Part shown: piece after piece, positions 10,032-18,300 of the stretch | How positions within the stretch are numbered: position 1 is the stretch's first letter | Layout of the letters: each line of letters begins with the position of its first letter | Assembly (NCBI GenBank): GCA_002701365.1 | Contig: NZUK01000003.1 | Coordinates: 1 to 33,902, forward strand | Direction: 5' to 3' | Origin: Flavobacteriales bacterium | Lineage (GTDB): Bacteria; Bacteroidota; Bacteroidia; Flavobacteriales; TMED113 | DNA length: 33,902 nt | Made by a program: the position numbers and the translations under genes | Notes under the pieces: model-generated | Database searches by the model: none | What the model saw: only the letters and a program-made list of their open reading frames with translations | What the model was told of the DNA's origin: nothing

Positions 10032-10583
10032 TTATTTTTTTATACGATTAGGGTTTTTTTTGATAAAACTTTCCCAACTATTTTTAGTGTTAGTACTGAC
10101 AATATCATTTTGTAATGCGTGGCAAACGGCAGCAGCGAGGCCATCCGTAGCATCTAGATACTTGGGCATTTTTTTAATAGAAAGCATATTTGCTAACATT
10201 CCTGCAACTTGTTCTTTTGAAGCTTGACCTCGACCTGTAATTGCTAATTTAATTTTTTTTGGAGCATATTCAGTTATAGGTAATTTTTTTATTGTAGTTG
10301 CTAATATAGCTGCTCCTTGTGCTCTCCCTAATTTTAACATAGACTGTGCATTTTTGCTTAAAAACGGAGCTTCTATAGCTACTTCATCAGGAGAAAATGT
10401 TTCAATAATTTGAAGTGTTTTGTTAAAAATTTTTTCCAGTTTCAAGTTGTGTTTTGTTATTTTATTTAATAAAATAACATCGAAGCATAAAAAGTCAATT
10501 TTTGATTTTGATTTTTTAATAATTCCATAGCCCATAATATTGGTTCCAGGATCAATGCCAAGAATGATTTTGTCTTTCTTCAT
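10032..10583 (-). CDS. ruvC: Crossover junction endodeoxyribonuclease RuvC
   Basis: RuvC resolves Holliday junctions together with RuvAB by symmetrical nicking. The 183-residue length is normal. All acidic catalytic positions are present: Asp11 in ILGIDPGTNIMGYG, the Glu in VAIEAPF, and the Asp pair in LDATDGLAAAVCHALQ. GRGQASKEQV is also typical. It is transcribed alone on the minus strand, diverging from the ABC permease gene across 54 nt. A C-terminal basic tail (KKNPNRIKK) closes the protein. Confidence 0.97.
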   Translation of the reverse strand: MKKDKIILGIDPGTNIMGYGIIKKSKSKIDFLCFDVILLNKITKHNLKLEKIFNKTLQIIETFSPDEVAIEAPFLSKNAQSMLKLGRAQGAAILATTIKKLPITEYAPKKIKLAITGRGQASKEQVAGMLANMLSIKKMPKYLDATDGLAAAVCHALQNDIVSTNTKNSWESFIKKNPNRIKK

Positions 10584-10608
10584 TTTAATATAAATATAAT
10601 AAATCGCA

Positions 10609-10624
10609 ATACTATATTTAGTAT
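10609..10624. repeat. Inverted repeat in ruvC / permease divergent spacer
   Basis: ATACTA and TAGTAT form a perfect 6-bp inverted repeat around a TATT spacer, inside the 54-nt region between the divergent starts of ruvC and the ABC permease. It could be an operator or a chance AT-rich palindrome; nothing in the sequence decides. Confidence 0.3.
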
Positions 10625-10637
10625 ATTGATTATTAAA

Positions 10638-11732
10638 ATGGATTCAACAAAATCGTCATACCGTATTAGTTTTTTTCACATGTTTTCAAATAAAATAAAT
10701 TTATTAGCATTTGTTTTTATAGTTGGTTTCTTTTTTATTTCGATTTTTGCTTATCAAGTAATGCCTGACGCAACACCACTTGCGAATAGTATTGAACTGT
10801 CAATATCAAAAGAAAAACCAGGATTTACAGCAGATTTTTTATTATTTAAGAAAGATAATCACGTAGAAAAGAATATGATAAGTAGTTTCTTTTTTGGTTC
10901 GGAAAACCCGTATAGTGAAGAAATTGTTAGTGATCATAGTGTTATTGGGGATACTATTTATTACTATTCTTATAATTCATCAAAGTCTTTTTTAAAAAAA
11001 AAGCATGTTTCTAGTTTATATTATATGAAATCTGGTGAATATTTTAAAAATAAATGTTTTTTTCTTGGAACAGATAAGTACGGTCGAGACTTATTGAGTC
11101 GTATTATTCTTGGGACTAGGGTGTCGTTTTCAGTAGGATTTATATCAGTATTTATATCAGTATTTATTGGTTTAATTTTGGGCATGATTTCAGGTTACTT
11201 TGGAGGAAGAATTGATGTTATAATTTGTTGGTTAATAAATGTTGTTTGGTCTATTCCTACTTTATTATTAGTAATTGCGATTAGTTTTGTTCTAGGTAAA
11301 GGATTTTGGCAAGTTTTTATTGCGGTTGGGTTGACTATGTGGGTGGAAGTTGCACGGGTTACAAGAGGTGAGGTGTTAAGACTCTCCAAATTGCCTTATA
11401 TTGAAGCAGTTAAATCTTTTGGTTTAAGCGATATTAAAATTATGTTTAAACACATTCTTCCAAATGCGTTAAATCCAATTATTATCATTTCAGCTGCTAA
11501 TTTTGCAACCTCTGTTTTATTAGAGTCTGGATTAAGTTTTTTAGGAATAGGAGTTCAGCCTCCAATGCCTTCATGGGGAATGATAATAAGAAATCATTAT
11601 GGTTTTATTGTTATGGATAAAGCATATTTAGCTCTTTTTCCGGGCTTGTGTATTATAGTGCTTGTTTTATGCTTTATGTTATTAGCCAATGGCTTAAGAG
11701 ATTCGTTTGACACAAAATTAAAAAATCATTAG
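10638..11732 (+). CDS. ABC transporter permease, OppC/DppC-like
   Basis: An inner-membrane permease of the peptide/nickel ABC importer family. One transmembrane helix near residues 22-40 is followed by a long periplasmic segment of about 100 residues, then the family signature FLGTDKYGRDLLSR, and five further helices. The cytoplasmic EAA loop that contacts the ATPase is clear (EAVKSFGLSDIKIMFKHILP), as is LESGLSFLGIGVQPPMPSWG. I chose the ATG at 10638; the in-frame TTG at 10626 only adds four residues. The ATPase, OppB-type permease and binding protein are not in this window, so it is an orphan locally. The substrate is probably oligopeptide-like but cannot be deduced. Its last 15 bases overlap the convergent atoE gene. 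Confidence 0.88.
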   Translation: MDSTKSSYRISFFHMFSNKINLLAFVFIVGFFFISIFAYQVMPDATPLANSIELSISKEKPGFTADFLLFKKDNHVEKNMISSFFFGSENPYSEEIVSDHSVIGDTIYYYSYNSSKSFLKKKHVSSLYYMKSGEYFKNKCFFLGTDKYGRDLLSRIILGTRVSFSVGFISVFISVFIGLILGMISGYFGGRIDVIICWLINVVWSIPTLLLVIAISFVLGKGFWQVFIAVGLTMWVEVARVTRGEVLRLSKLPYIEAVKSFGLSDIKIMFKHILPNALNPIIIISAANFATSVLLESGLSFLGIGVQPPMPSWGMIIRNHYGFIVMDKAYLALFPGLCIIVLVLCFMLLANGLRDSFDTKLKNH

Positions 11733-13064
11733 ACATATTGAAAATATAGTTATTCCAATACACATTATTAAAATTGTATAAGGAATAATTTCCTTTGCTT
11801 TTAATTGGGTGATTCCAAGTAATGGTAATGCCCAAAATGGTTGTAGCATATTAGTTAATTGATCTCCATACGCTAAAGCCATTATGGTTTTAGAAATAGA
11901 AACATTTAAGTCAATAGCTGCTTGCAATACAATAGGACCTTGTACTGCCCATTGGCCTCCTCCACTGGGCACAAATATATTAACTAAACCACCGCTGAGC
12001 ATTGTTAAAATAGGAAAAGAAATCCCATCGGATATAGATACAAAAAAATCTGCAAAAACATCTACGAGTCCAGATGAGTTCATAATTCCCATAATGCCAA
12101 AATATAACGGAAATTGAATCAGTATGCCACTCGCACTAACAATAGCTTTATTAACTGAATTTAAAAATTCATAAAAATTCTTATGAAGAAATATTGCTAA
12201 TCCAAATAATAATAAGTTCACAAAATTAGGATTAATAAAATCTAGTGAATTTGCTAAAAATACTTTTTGAATTGTAATTGCTAAAATAACAAATCCAATT
12301 ATTTTTGAGAACCAACGTGAATGGTCTATTTTTTCAGCACCTGTTAAAATTGGTTTTGAAATAGTTGGTTTTGCATCAATAATAAGTTGGTATTTTTCGG
12401 ATTTTCTTTTGCCTAAATAATATAAAACGGTTGGAATTATGCAAATAAGTAATAAACTTGCAATAATATTCATATTAGAAAATATAGTTGTTTCAAAACT
12501 AATTCCGTTAGTGGGGAGATTGTTTAATAATTCTTTATTATTAATAATTTCTGAAAAATGATTTTTTTCGGAAACTTTTAGAGGTATTGATCCGGATATT
12601 CCTCCATGCCAAACCATAAGGCCTGAATACCCAGCTGCTCCAATTAGTGGATAATTTAAATTGATATTATTTTTATTAGCAAACTCACCTACTTTTCTAG
12701 CTAATATAGCGCCAAACACTAGTCCTAGTCCCCAATTAAACAAACTTACTATTATGGTAGATAAAGCTACTAAAAAAGCAGCATTAGATGTGTTAGTGCA
12801 AAAAACAGTTATTTGATTAATTATTTTTTCACTTATTGAACTTAACGCAATTACATAACCTAAGACAAGCATGAGCATCATTTGCATTGCAAAATTCATG
12901 AGGCCCGGATTCCATAATCCATTCTCCCAAAATAGTGCAATTTCCAATATGGTTTTTTCTGTAAATATTAATGCAAATAAAAAGATTGAAATAGTTAAAA
13001 TAATTGCAATTGAAAAGGGACTAGGTAATAGCCGCTTCATTATTAGTATAAATCCTTTAAGCAT
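11718..13064 (-). CDS. atoE: Short-chain fatty acid transporter, AtoE family
   Basis: A 448-residue, highly hydrophobic membrane protein with about a dozen predicted helices, the usual length of AtoE. Family features include the N-terminal LLPSPFSIAIILT, FNWGLGLVFGAILAR, YSGLMVWHGGISGSIPL, and near the C-terminus VPSGGGQWAVQGPI. AtoE imports short-chain fatty acids such as butyrate or acetoacetate. The start at 13064 lies 3 nt from the DUF3127 stop; Met9 (13040) is an alternative. It is the last gene of a three-gene minus-strand operon with DUF3127 and a flavin reductase. No acyl-CoA transferase lies nearby, so the exact substrate is open. Confidence 0.88.
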   Translation of the reverse strand: MLKGFILIMKRLLPSPFSIAIILTISIFLFALIFTEKTILEIALFWENGLWNPGLMNFAMQMMLMLVLGYVIALSSISEKIINQITVFCTNTSNAAFLVALSTIIVSLFNWGLGLVFGAILARKVGEFANKNNINLNYPLIGAAGYSGLMVWHGGISGSIPLKVSEKNHFSEIINNKELLNNLPTNGISFETTIFSNMNIIASLLLICIIPTVLYYLGKRKSEKYQLIIDAKPTISKPILTGAEKIDHSRWFSKIIGFVILAITIQKVFLANSLDFINPNFVNLLLFGLAIFLHKNFYEFLNSVNKAIVSASGILIQFPLYFGIMGIMNSSGLVDVFADFFVSISDGISFPILTMLSGGLVNIFVPSGGGQWAVQGPIVLQAAIDLNVSISKTIMALAYGDQLTNMLQPFWALPLLGITQLKAKEIIPYTILIMCIGITIFSICLMIF

Positions 13065-13067
13065 TTT

Positions 13068-13412
13068 TTAGAAAGGTAAATTATTGTTTTGCGTATTTGG
13101 ATCGTTTTCTTCATCGATTTTTTCATTATTGTTGATTGGATTTATCCGCCATGCATCAATGTTATGATAGTATCGATTGTTATACTCTTTAGATGAAATA
13201 TTAAAAAAAACTTCTATTTTATCTCCTTCTTTATGGTTTTCTAATATAGTTATTTTGTCTTCTCCAAAAAGTTGGAAACAAATCTGGTTATTGTATTCTG
13301 CATCAGTTTGAATTACAAAAGTTTGTTTCTTCCATTTTTTACCTTCTTTATTTTCAATATTTTCTATGGAATTTTTTTTAATTAGTATGCCCTGTAATGA
13401 TAATGTACTCAT
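13068..13412 (-). CDS. DUF3127 OB-fold protein with SSB-like C-terminal tip
   Basis: A 114-residue protein matching the DUF3127 family, found mostly in Bacteroidota. The body looks like an OB fold: SLQGILIKK, then a basic KKWKKQTFVIQ strand, CFQLFGED, and YYHNIDAWRI with aromatic and basic residues placed as in ssDNA-binding proteins. An acidic, disordered tail (EKIDEENDP) leads to a terminal NNNLPF, which resembles the DDxxPF tip with which SSB recruits repair and replication proteins. Known: the family is uncharacterised. Inferred: single-stranded nucleic-acid binding. Spacing of 3 nt on each side shows translational linkage with the flavin reductase and atoE, a neighbourhood that does not itself suggest DNA metabolism. 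Confidence 0.85.
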   Translation of the reverse strand: MSTLSLQGILIKKNSIENIENKEGKKWKKQTFVIQTDAEYNNQICFQLFGEDKITILENHKEGDKIEVFFNISSKEYNNRYYHNIDAWRINPINNNEKIDEENDPNTQNNNLPF

Positions 13413-13415
13413 GTT

Positions 13416-14291
13416 TTATAATTTTAATTTATATGCTAGTAGGCATTGCCAAGCTAATTCTATTTCATTTGAATTGAGATACCCTTTAGCTTTTTCTTCT
13501 ATTGCTGATTGATTTTTAAAATTTAGAATTTTATTATTTTTAATAAATTCTTCAATCTTATTTTTTTCTGGAATTGTATTGACTGATGCAAGTTTTGTTA
13601 AGTCATTTCTTGTGAATTTAGGACTTGCTTTTATCCAATTTGGAATTTGGTCAAATCCAATAGCTATACCTTTTACAGGTTTTTCTATTTCGAATAATGC
13701 ATTGTCAAAACCTTTTGAGTACCAATTACTACCCATTCTGCCTACTAGTTGTAGTTTATTTTGATCTATTTGACCTTCATTGTTTAGTATATTTTTATTT
13801 ATATGTATAAGGACTATTTTACAAATAATCAAGTTGCCTGCTCCTCCTTCTTTTCCTAGTTCAATAATGTCAGTTACTTTACATTCCATTTGTATAGGCG
13901 ATTCTTCAACTCTAAAAGGTTTAATTTTTTTTGACTTTACAGGTGTCAGACCTGCTTTAATAAATTCATCTATTTCACTAGAATATTCAACACTTGATAA
14001 TGATGTTTGCTCTACTAAATTAAAATTAACAACATTGATAACAACTTCCCGAACTGCTTGAATATTGCATAGTGTATCTTTTGTAGTATTATTTCTAACT
14101 CTTCTTGCTGGAGAAAATATTGCTATTGGAGGGTTAGCACTAAAAACATTAAAAAAGCTAAATGGACTAATATTTTTATTGCCATTTAAATCAATTGTGC
14201 TGGCAAGGGCTATTGGTCTAGGTGCAACGCTAGATAGTAAATAATGATGTAATTCTTTAATAGAAACTTTATTAGGATGAATTTCTAGCAT
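13416..14291 (-). CDS. Flavin reductase-like domain protein
   Basis: A 291-residue protein with the FMN-binding split-barrel of the flavin reductase (DIM6/NTAB) family. The N-terminal HHYLLSSVAPRPIALASTID and ISPFSFFNVFSANPPIAIFS stretches are the usual FMN-binding region; GRMGSNWYSK lies further on. About 70 residues of helical, Lys-rich sequence follow the flavin domain. Members reduce flavin or act as small FMN oxidoreductases; the substrate here is unknown. It is the first gene of the minus-strand operon. A TAAATTTG box (complement of 14320-14327) lies 28 nt upstream. Confidence 0.88.
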   Translation of the reverse strand: MLEIHPNKVSIKELHHYLLSSVAPRPIALASTIDLNGNKNISPFSFFNVFSANPPIAIFSPARRVRNNTTKDTLCNIQAVREVVINVVNFNLVEQTSLSSVEYSSEIDEFIKAGLTPVKSKKIKPFRVEESPIQMECKVTDIIELGKEGGAGNLIICKIVLIHINKNILNNEGQIDQNKLQLVGRMGSNWYSKGFDNALFEIEKPVKGIAIGFDQIPNWIKASPKFTRNDLTKLASVNTIPEKNKIEEFIKNNKILNFKNQSAIEEKAKGYLNSNEIELAWQCLLAYKLKL

Positions 14292-14319
14292 ATATATAGA
14301 ATATGACGTTTATATTTTA

Positions 14320-14327
14320 CAAATTTA
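14320..14327 (-). promoter_or_regulatory. Candidate -7 box for flavin reductase operon
   Basis: On the minus strand this reads TAAATTTG, a full match to the Bacteroidetes TANNTTTG box, 28 nt upstream of the flavin reductase ATG. No TTG is found at the expected -33 distance, so only half of the promoter is supported. Confidence 0.4.
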
Positions 14328-14374
14328 GTATTAAATATTTTAGTGAAAGATTATTCGTTTAATTAAATATATCA

Positions 14375-14382
14375 TAGATTTG
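14375..14382 (+). promoter_or_regulatory. Candidate -7 box for tRNA-Leu
   Basis: TAGATTTG matches the Bacteroidetes TANNTTTG box and lies 19 nt before the first base of tRNA-Leu, a good distance for a short leader. The -33 TTG is not clear (TTCG is found near 14354). Confidence 0.5.
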
Positions 14383-14401
14383 TATTTCTATCTATTTTGA
14401 T

Positions 14402-14486
14402 GCGGATATGGTGGAATTGGTAGACACGCTAGATTTAGGATCTAGTGCCGCAAGGCGTGTGGGTTCGACTCCCTCTATCCGCACCA
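14402..14486 (+). tRNA. tRNA-Leu (UAG anticodon)
   Basis: A class II tRNA of 85 nt. The acceptor arms GCGGATA and TATCCGC pair fully. The D arm has the leucine form (GTGGAATTGGTAGACAC), the anticodon stem CTAGA/TCTAG encloses TTTAGGA with anticodon TAG, a long variable arm (TGCC-GCAA-GGCG) follows, and the T loop is TTCGACT. The 3' CCA is encoded. The adenosyltransferase gene starts 31 nt downstream and may share the transcript. Confidence 0.97.
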
Positions 14487-14517
14487 ATTTCTAAGTAATA
14501 TTAAAAACCCCAATCTT

Positions 14518-15060
14518 ATGAAGATATATACAAAAAAAGGAGATAGTGGCACAACTTCAATTATTGGTAAAAATAATGTAGATAAACATCATATGCGTAT
14601 AGAAGCCTATGGTACAATAGATGAATTAAATTCACATTTAGGTTTATTGTCTTCTTATGATCATGTAGAGTTTATAACACAAAAAAAACAGTTGTCGCTA
14701 ATACAAAATATTTTATTCCAAATAGGTTCTTCTTTAGCTTCTCAGAACATGAAGTATAAAATAAGTATTTCGGATATAGAACAATTAGAGATATATATTG
14801 ATAAAATTGAAACATATTTACCCACTCTCACTTCTTTTATATTACCATCAGGAACGACTTGGTCAAGTTACGCGCATGTCGCTAGATGCGTATGTCGTAG
14901 GTCTGAGAGACGTATTACATTACTTAATGTTCATGAAGAAATAGATCAAAATATTATCAAATTTATTAACAGACTTTCGGATTATTTATTTGTGTTAGCT
15001 AGATACATTAATAAAATTAATGATGTTGATGAAGTAAAATGGAAGTATGAGTCTTGTTGA
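14518..15060 (+). CDS. Cob(I)alamin adenosyltransferase, PduO type
   Basis: This enzyme transfers the adenosyl group of ATP to reduced cobalamin, making adenosylcobalamin (coenzyme B12). The 180-residue length fits the PduO family. The N-terminal ATP-binding motif TKKGDSGTT is present, then RIEAYGTIDELNSHLG, FILPSGTTWSSYAHVARCVCRRSERR in pieces carrying the conserved Arg residues, and INRLSDYLFVLARYIN at the C-terminus. It is a cytoplasmic five-helix bundle. The only neighbour in the same direction upstream is tRNA-Leu. A B12-dependent enzyme such as methylmalonyl-CoA mutase would be expected elsewhere in the genome. Confidence 0.95.
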   Translation: MKIYTKKGDSGTTSIIGKNNVDKHHMRIEAYGTIDELNSHLGLLSSYDHVEFITQKKQLSLIQNILFQIGSSLASQNMKYKISISDIEQLEIYIDKIETYLPTLTSFILPSGTTWSSYAHVARCVCRRSERRITLLNVHEEIDQNIIKFINRLSDYLFVLARYINKINDVDEVKWKYESC

Positions 15061-15066
15061 TTCAAT

Positions 15067-15096
15067 TTGGAATAAAACTTAAAAAAATTATATTTG
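15067..15096 (+). promoter_or_regulatory. Bacteroidetes-type promoter for DUF2795-secA
   Basis: TTG at 15067-15069 and TATATTTG at 15089-15096 are separated by 19 nt, a full match to the TTG-N19-TANNTTTG pattern of the Bacteroidetes primary sigma factor. Transcription would start near 15103, giving a short leader before the ATG at 15120. Confidence 0.65.
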
Positions 15097-15119
15097 CAAA
15101 ATAATAGAAAACTACAGAT

Positions 15120-15344
15120 ATGTCATATTGGACTTTAGAATTAGCCTCTTACCTTAGTGATGCACCTTGGCCTGCAACAAAGGATGAGTTGATTGACTAC
15201 GCTATTAGATCAGGTGCTCCTTTAGAAGTTGTTGAAAATCTTCAAGCAATTGAAGATGAAGGAGAGAGTTATGAGTCTATTGAAGAAGTATGGCCTGATT
15301 ACCCTTCTTCAGATGATTTTCTTTGGAATGAAGAAGAGTATTAA
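15120..15344 (+). CDS. DUF2795 domain protein, small and acidic
   Basis: A 74-residue, strongly acidic protein with many aromatic residues. It matches the DUF2795 family (pattern YLSDAPWPATKDELIDYAIRSGAP followed by VVENLQAIEDE). The C-terminal third is rich in Glu, Asp and Trp. No catalytic motif or signal is visible, so it is cytoplasmic. It has its own promoter and lies 22 nt ahead of secA, which suggests co-transcription; a role in SecA function is a guess based only on position. The family's function is unknown. Confidence 0.85.
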   Translation: MSYWTLELASYLSDAPWPATKDELIDYAIRSGAPLEVVENLQAIEDEGESYESIEEVWPDYPSSDDFLWNEEEY

Positions 15345-15366
15345 ATTTACACATTAAAATATTTAG

Positions 15367-18300
15367 ATGAATTTTTTGTCCACCCTTTTGAATCTTTTTG
15401 GAACAAAGTCTGGTAGAGATATGAAGGAATTGTCGCCTATTATTGCAAAGGTTTCAGAGAAGACGGATATTGTTTCTAAACTTTCTAATGATGAACTGCG
15501 TCATAAGACAACAGAGTTTAAGTCTAAAATAAATATTGTGATTGAGGATTTTGAACACAAAATTAATCAACTTAGAGACAATGTTAAAAAACATAATAAA
15601 AGAGAAAAACAAGAAGAAATTTATAAGGAAATAGATGATTTAAATAATGATAAACATCTGGCTATATCTAAAAAATTAGACGAATTGTCAATTGAGGCAT
15701 TTGCTGTTATTAAAGAAACTTCTAAAAGATTTCATGATGAACAAGTTATTAGCGTTACTGCTACGGATCTGGACATGTTATTATCAGATTCTGTGGATTA
15801 TGTTAGTGTAAATAATAAGCAAGCGCAGTGGAATTCTAGTTGGCAATCGGGGGGTGTTTTAAAGAAGTGGGATATGATTCATTACGATGTTCAATTGATT
15901 GGTGGTTTGGTCTTACATCAGGGTAAAATTGCTGAGATGCAAACAGGTGAAGGAAAAACACTTGTATCTACATTGCCAATTTATTTAAATGCTTTAACAG
16001 GTTTAGGTGTGCATGTTGTGACGGTCAATGATTATTTAGCAAAGCGTGATTCAGAGTGGATGGGACCTTTATTTCAATTCCATGGTTTGACAGTTGATTG
16101 TATAGACAAACATGATCCAAATTCTGAAGCAAGAAGAAATGCATATAGGTGTGACATCACATATGGAACTAATAACGAATTTGGATTTGATTATCTCCGT
16201 GATAATATGGCTCATAACTCTAGAAATTTAGTACAAAGAAGCCATAATTTTGCTATCATTGATGAAGTTGACTCTGTTCTTATAGATGATGCTAGAACAC
16301 CTCTTATTATATCAGGTCCTGTCCCCAGGGAGACTAAGCAAGAATTTAAATCACTAAAACCTACTATTGACAATTTAGTCAAGCAACAAAGGAATCTTGT
16401 TAACTCTGAATTATTAACAGCTAAACATGAAATATCTAATAATAATGAAAAAGAAGGTGGTGTAAAATTATTTCGTGCATATAGAGGTTTGCCAAAAACA
16501 AAATCATTAATTAAATTTTTAAGTGAGGATGGTATAAAAACAATATTGCAAAAAACAGAGAATTTTTATATGCAGGAACAGAGTAAGAATATGCATATTA
16601 TTGATGATGAACTTTTTTTTACTATTGAGGAAAAAAACAAGTCTATTGAGCTGACAGACAAAGGACTAGAGTTTTTATCTAGTTTTTCAGGAGATCCAGA
16701 TTTCTTTATTTTACCAGATATTGGTGAGTCATTATCAAAAGCAACTAATGTCTCAGAAAAGGAAGATATAATTAGAAATTACTCGATTAAAAGTGAAAGG
16801 ATTCACACTCTTACTCAGTTGTTAAAAGCATATTCGTTATTTGAAAAAGATGTTGATTATGTTGTCATTGATAATAAAGTAAAAATTGTTGATGAACAAA
16901 CAGGAAGGATTATGGAAGGTAGAAGATATTCAGACGGTTTACATCAAGCTTTAGAAGCAAAAGAAAATTGTAAAATTGAAGATGCAACGCAAACTTTAGC
17001 ATCAATCTCATTACAAAATTATTTTAGAATGTATAAAAAATTATCAGGAATGACCGGTACAGCTGAGACGGAAGCGGGCGAGTTGTGGGATATCTATAAG
17101 CTCGATGTAGTTTCTGTTCCGACAAATAAACCAGTTATTAGAGATGATAAAAATGATTATGTATATAAAACAAATAGAGAAAAGTATAATGCTGTAATTG
17201 ATGAGATAGTTTCTCTAACAGATAATAAAAGACCTGTTTTAGTTGGTACAACATCAGTAGAAATATCAGAATTAATTAGTAGATTATTACGAACGGTGAA
17301 TATAAAGCATAATATTTTAAATGCTAAACTACATCAAAAAGAAGCTGATATTGTTGCTGAAGCAGGTTCTCCTGGTACAGTAACTATTGCAACAAATATG
17401 GCAGGGAGAGGAACAGATATTAAATTATCCAGTGATGTAATTAATTCTGGCGGATTGGCAATTATTGGGACAGAACGTCATGATTCTAGAAGAGTTGATA
17501 GGCAATTAAGAGGAAGGTCTGGTAGACAAGGTGATCCTGGCTCTTCTCAATTTTTTGTTTCTTTAGAAGATAACTTAATGCGTTTATTTGGTTCAGACCG
17601 AATAGCTAATTTGATGGACAGAATGGGGTTGAAAGAAGGTGAAGTTATTCAACATGGTATGGTTACAAAATCGATAGAGAGGGCTCAGAAAAAAATCGAG
17701 GAAAATAATTATGGTATTCGAAAAAGGTTACTTGAGTATGATGATGTTATGAATTCACAGCGTGAAGTTATTTATAAACGAAGAAAGAATGCTTTATTGG
17801 GTCAGAGACTAGATTTAGATATTTCAAACATGATTTTTGATACGGTTTATAGTATTTTAGAAAATCATAGTGATTCACAGGAAGAGGAGGTTTTGACATC
17901 GGATTTCCTTATGACCTTTTCAGATGAGGACTTAATTCATAATATAGATGTTAAGCAAATTGCATCCCATACTGAAAAATTTGCCAATGATTTAGCTCAG
18001 AAGGTTCAAAATAATTATAATAATAAACTGATTAGAATAAAAGATGAAGCCTTTCCAGTGATAAAAAGAATATATGAATCCAAAGAAAATAATTATAAAA
18101 GTATTCTAATACCATTTAGTGATGGAATTATTACCATTAATATTGTGTGTGATTTAGATAAAGCAATTGAAACAAATGGTGAATCAATTATATCATCATT
18201 TGAAAAAGGAGTTATGCTAGGATCAATTGATAAGGCTTGGAAGGAACATCTTAAGTCTATGGATGATTTAAAGCAGTCTGTTCAAGGGGCTGTTTATGAA

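Noticed and set aside
14402-14486. tRNA-Leu as an integration site for a mobile element
   Set aside because: No integrase or duplicated tRNA 3' end is seen nearby; flanking genes are housekeeping.
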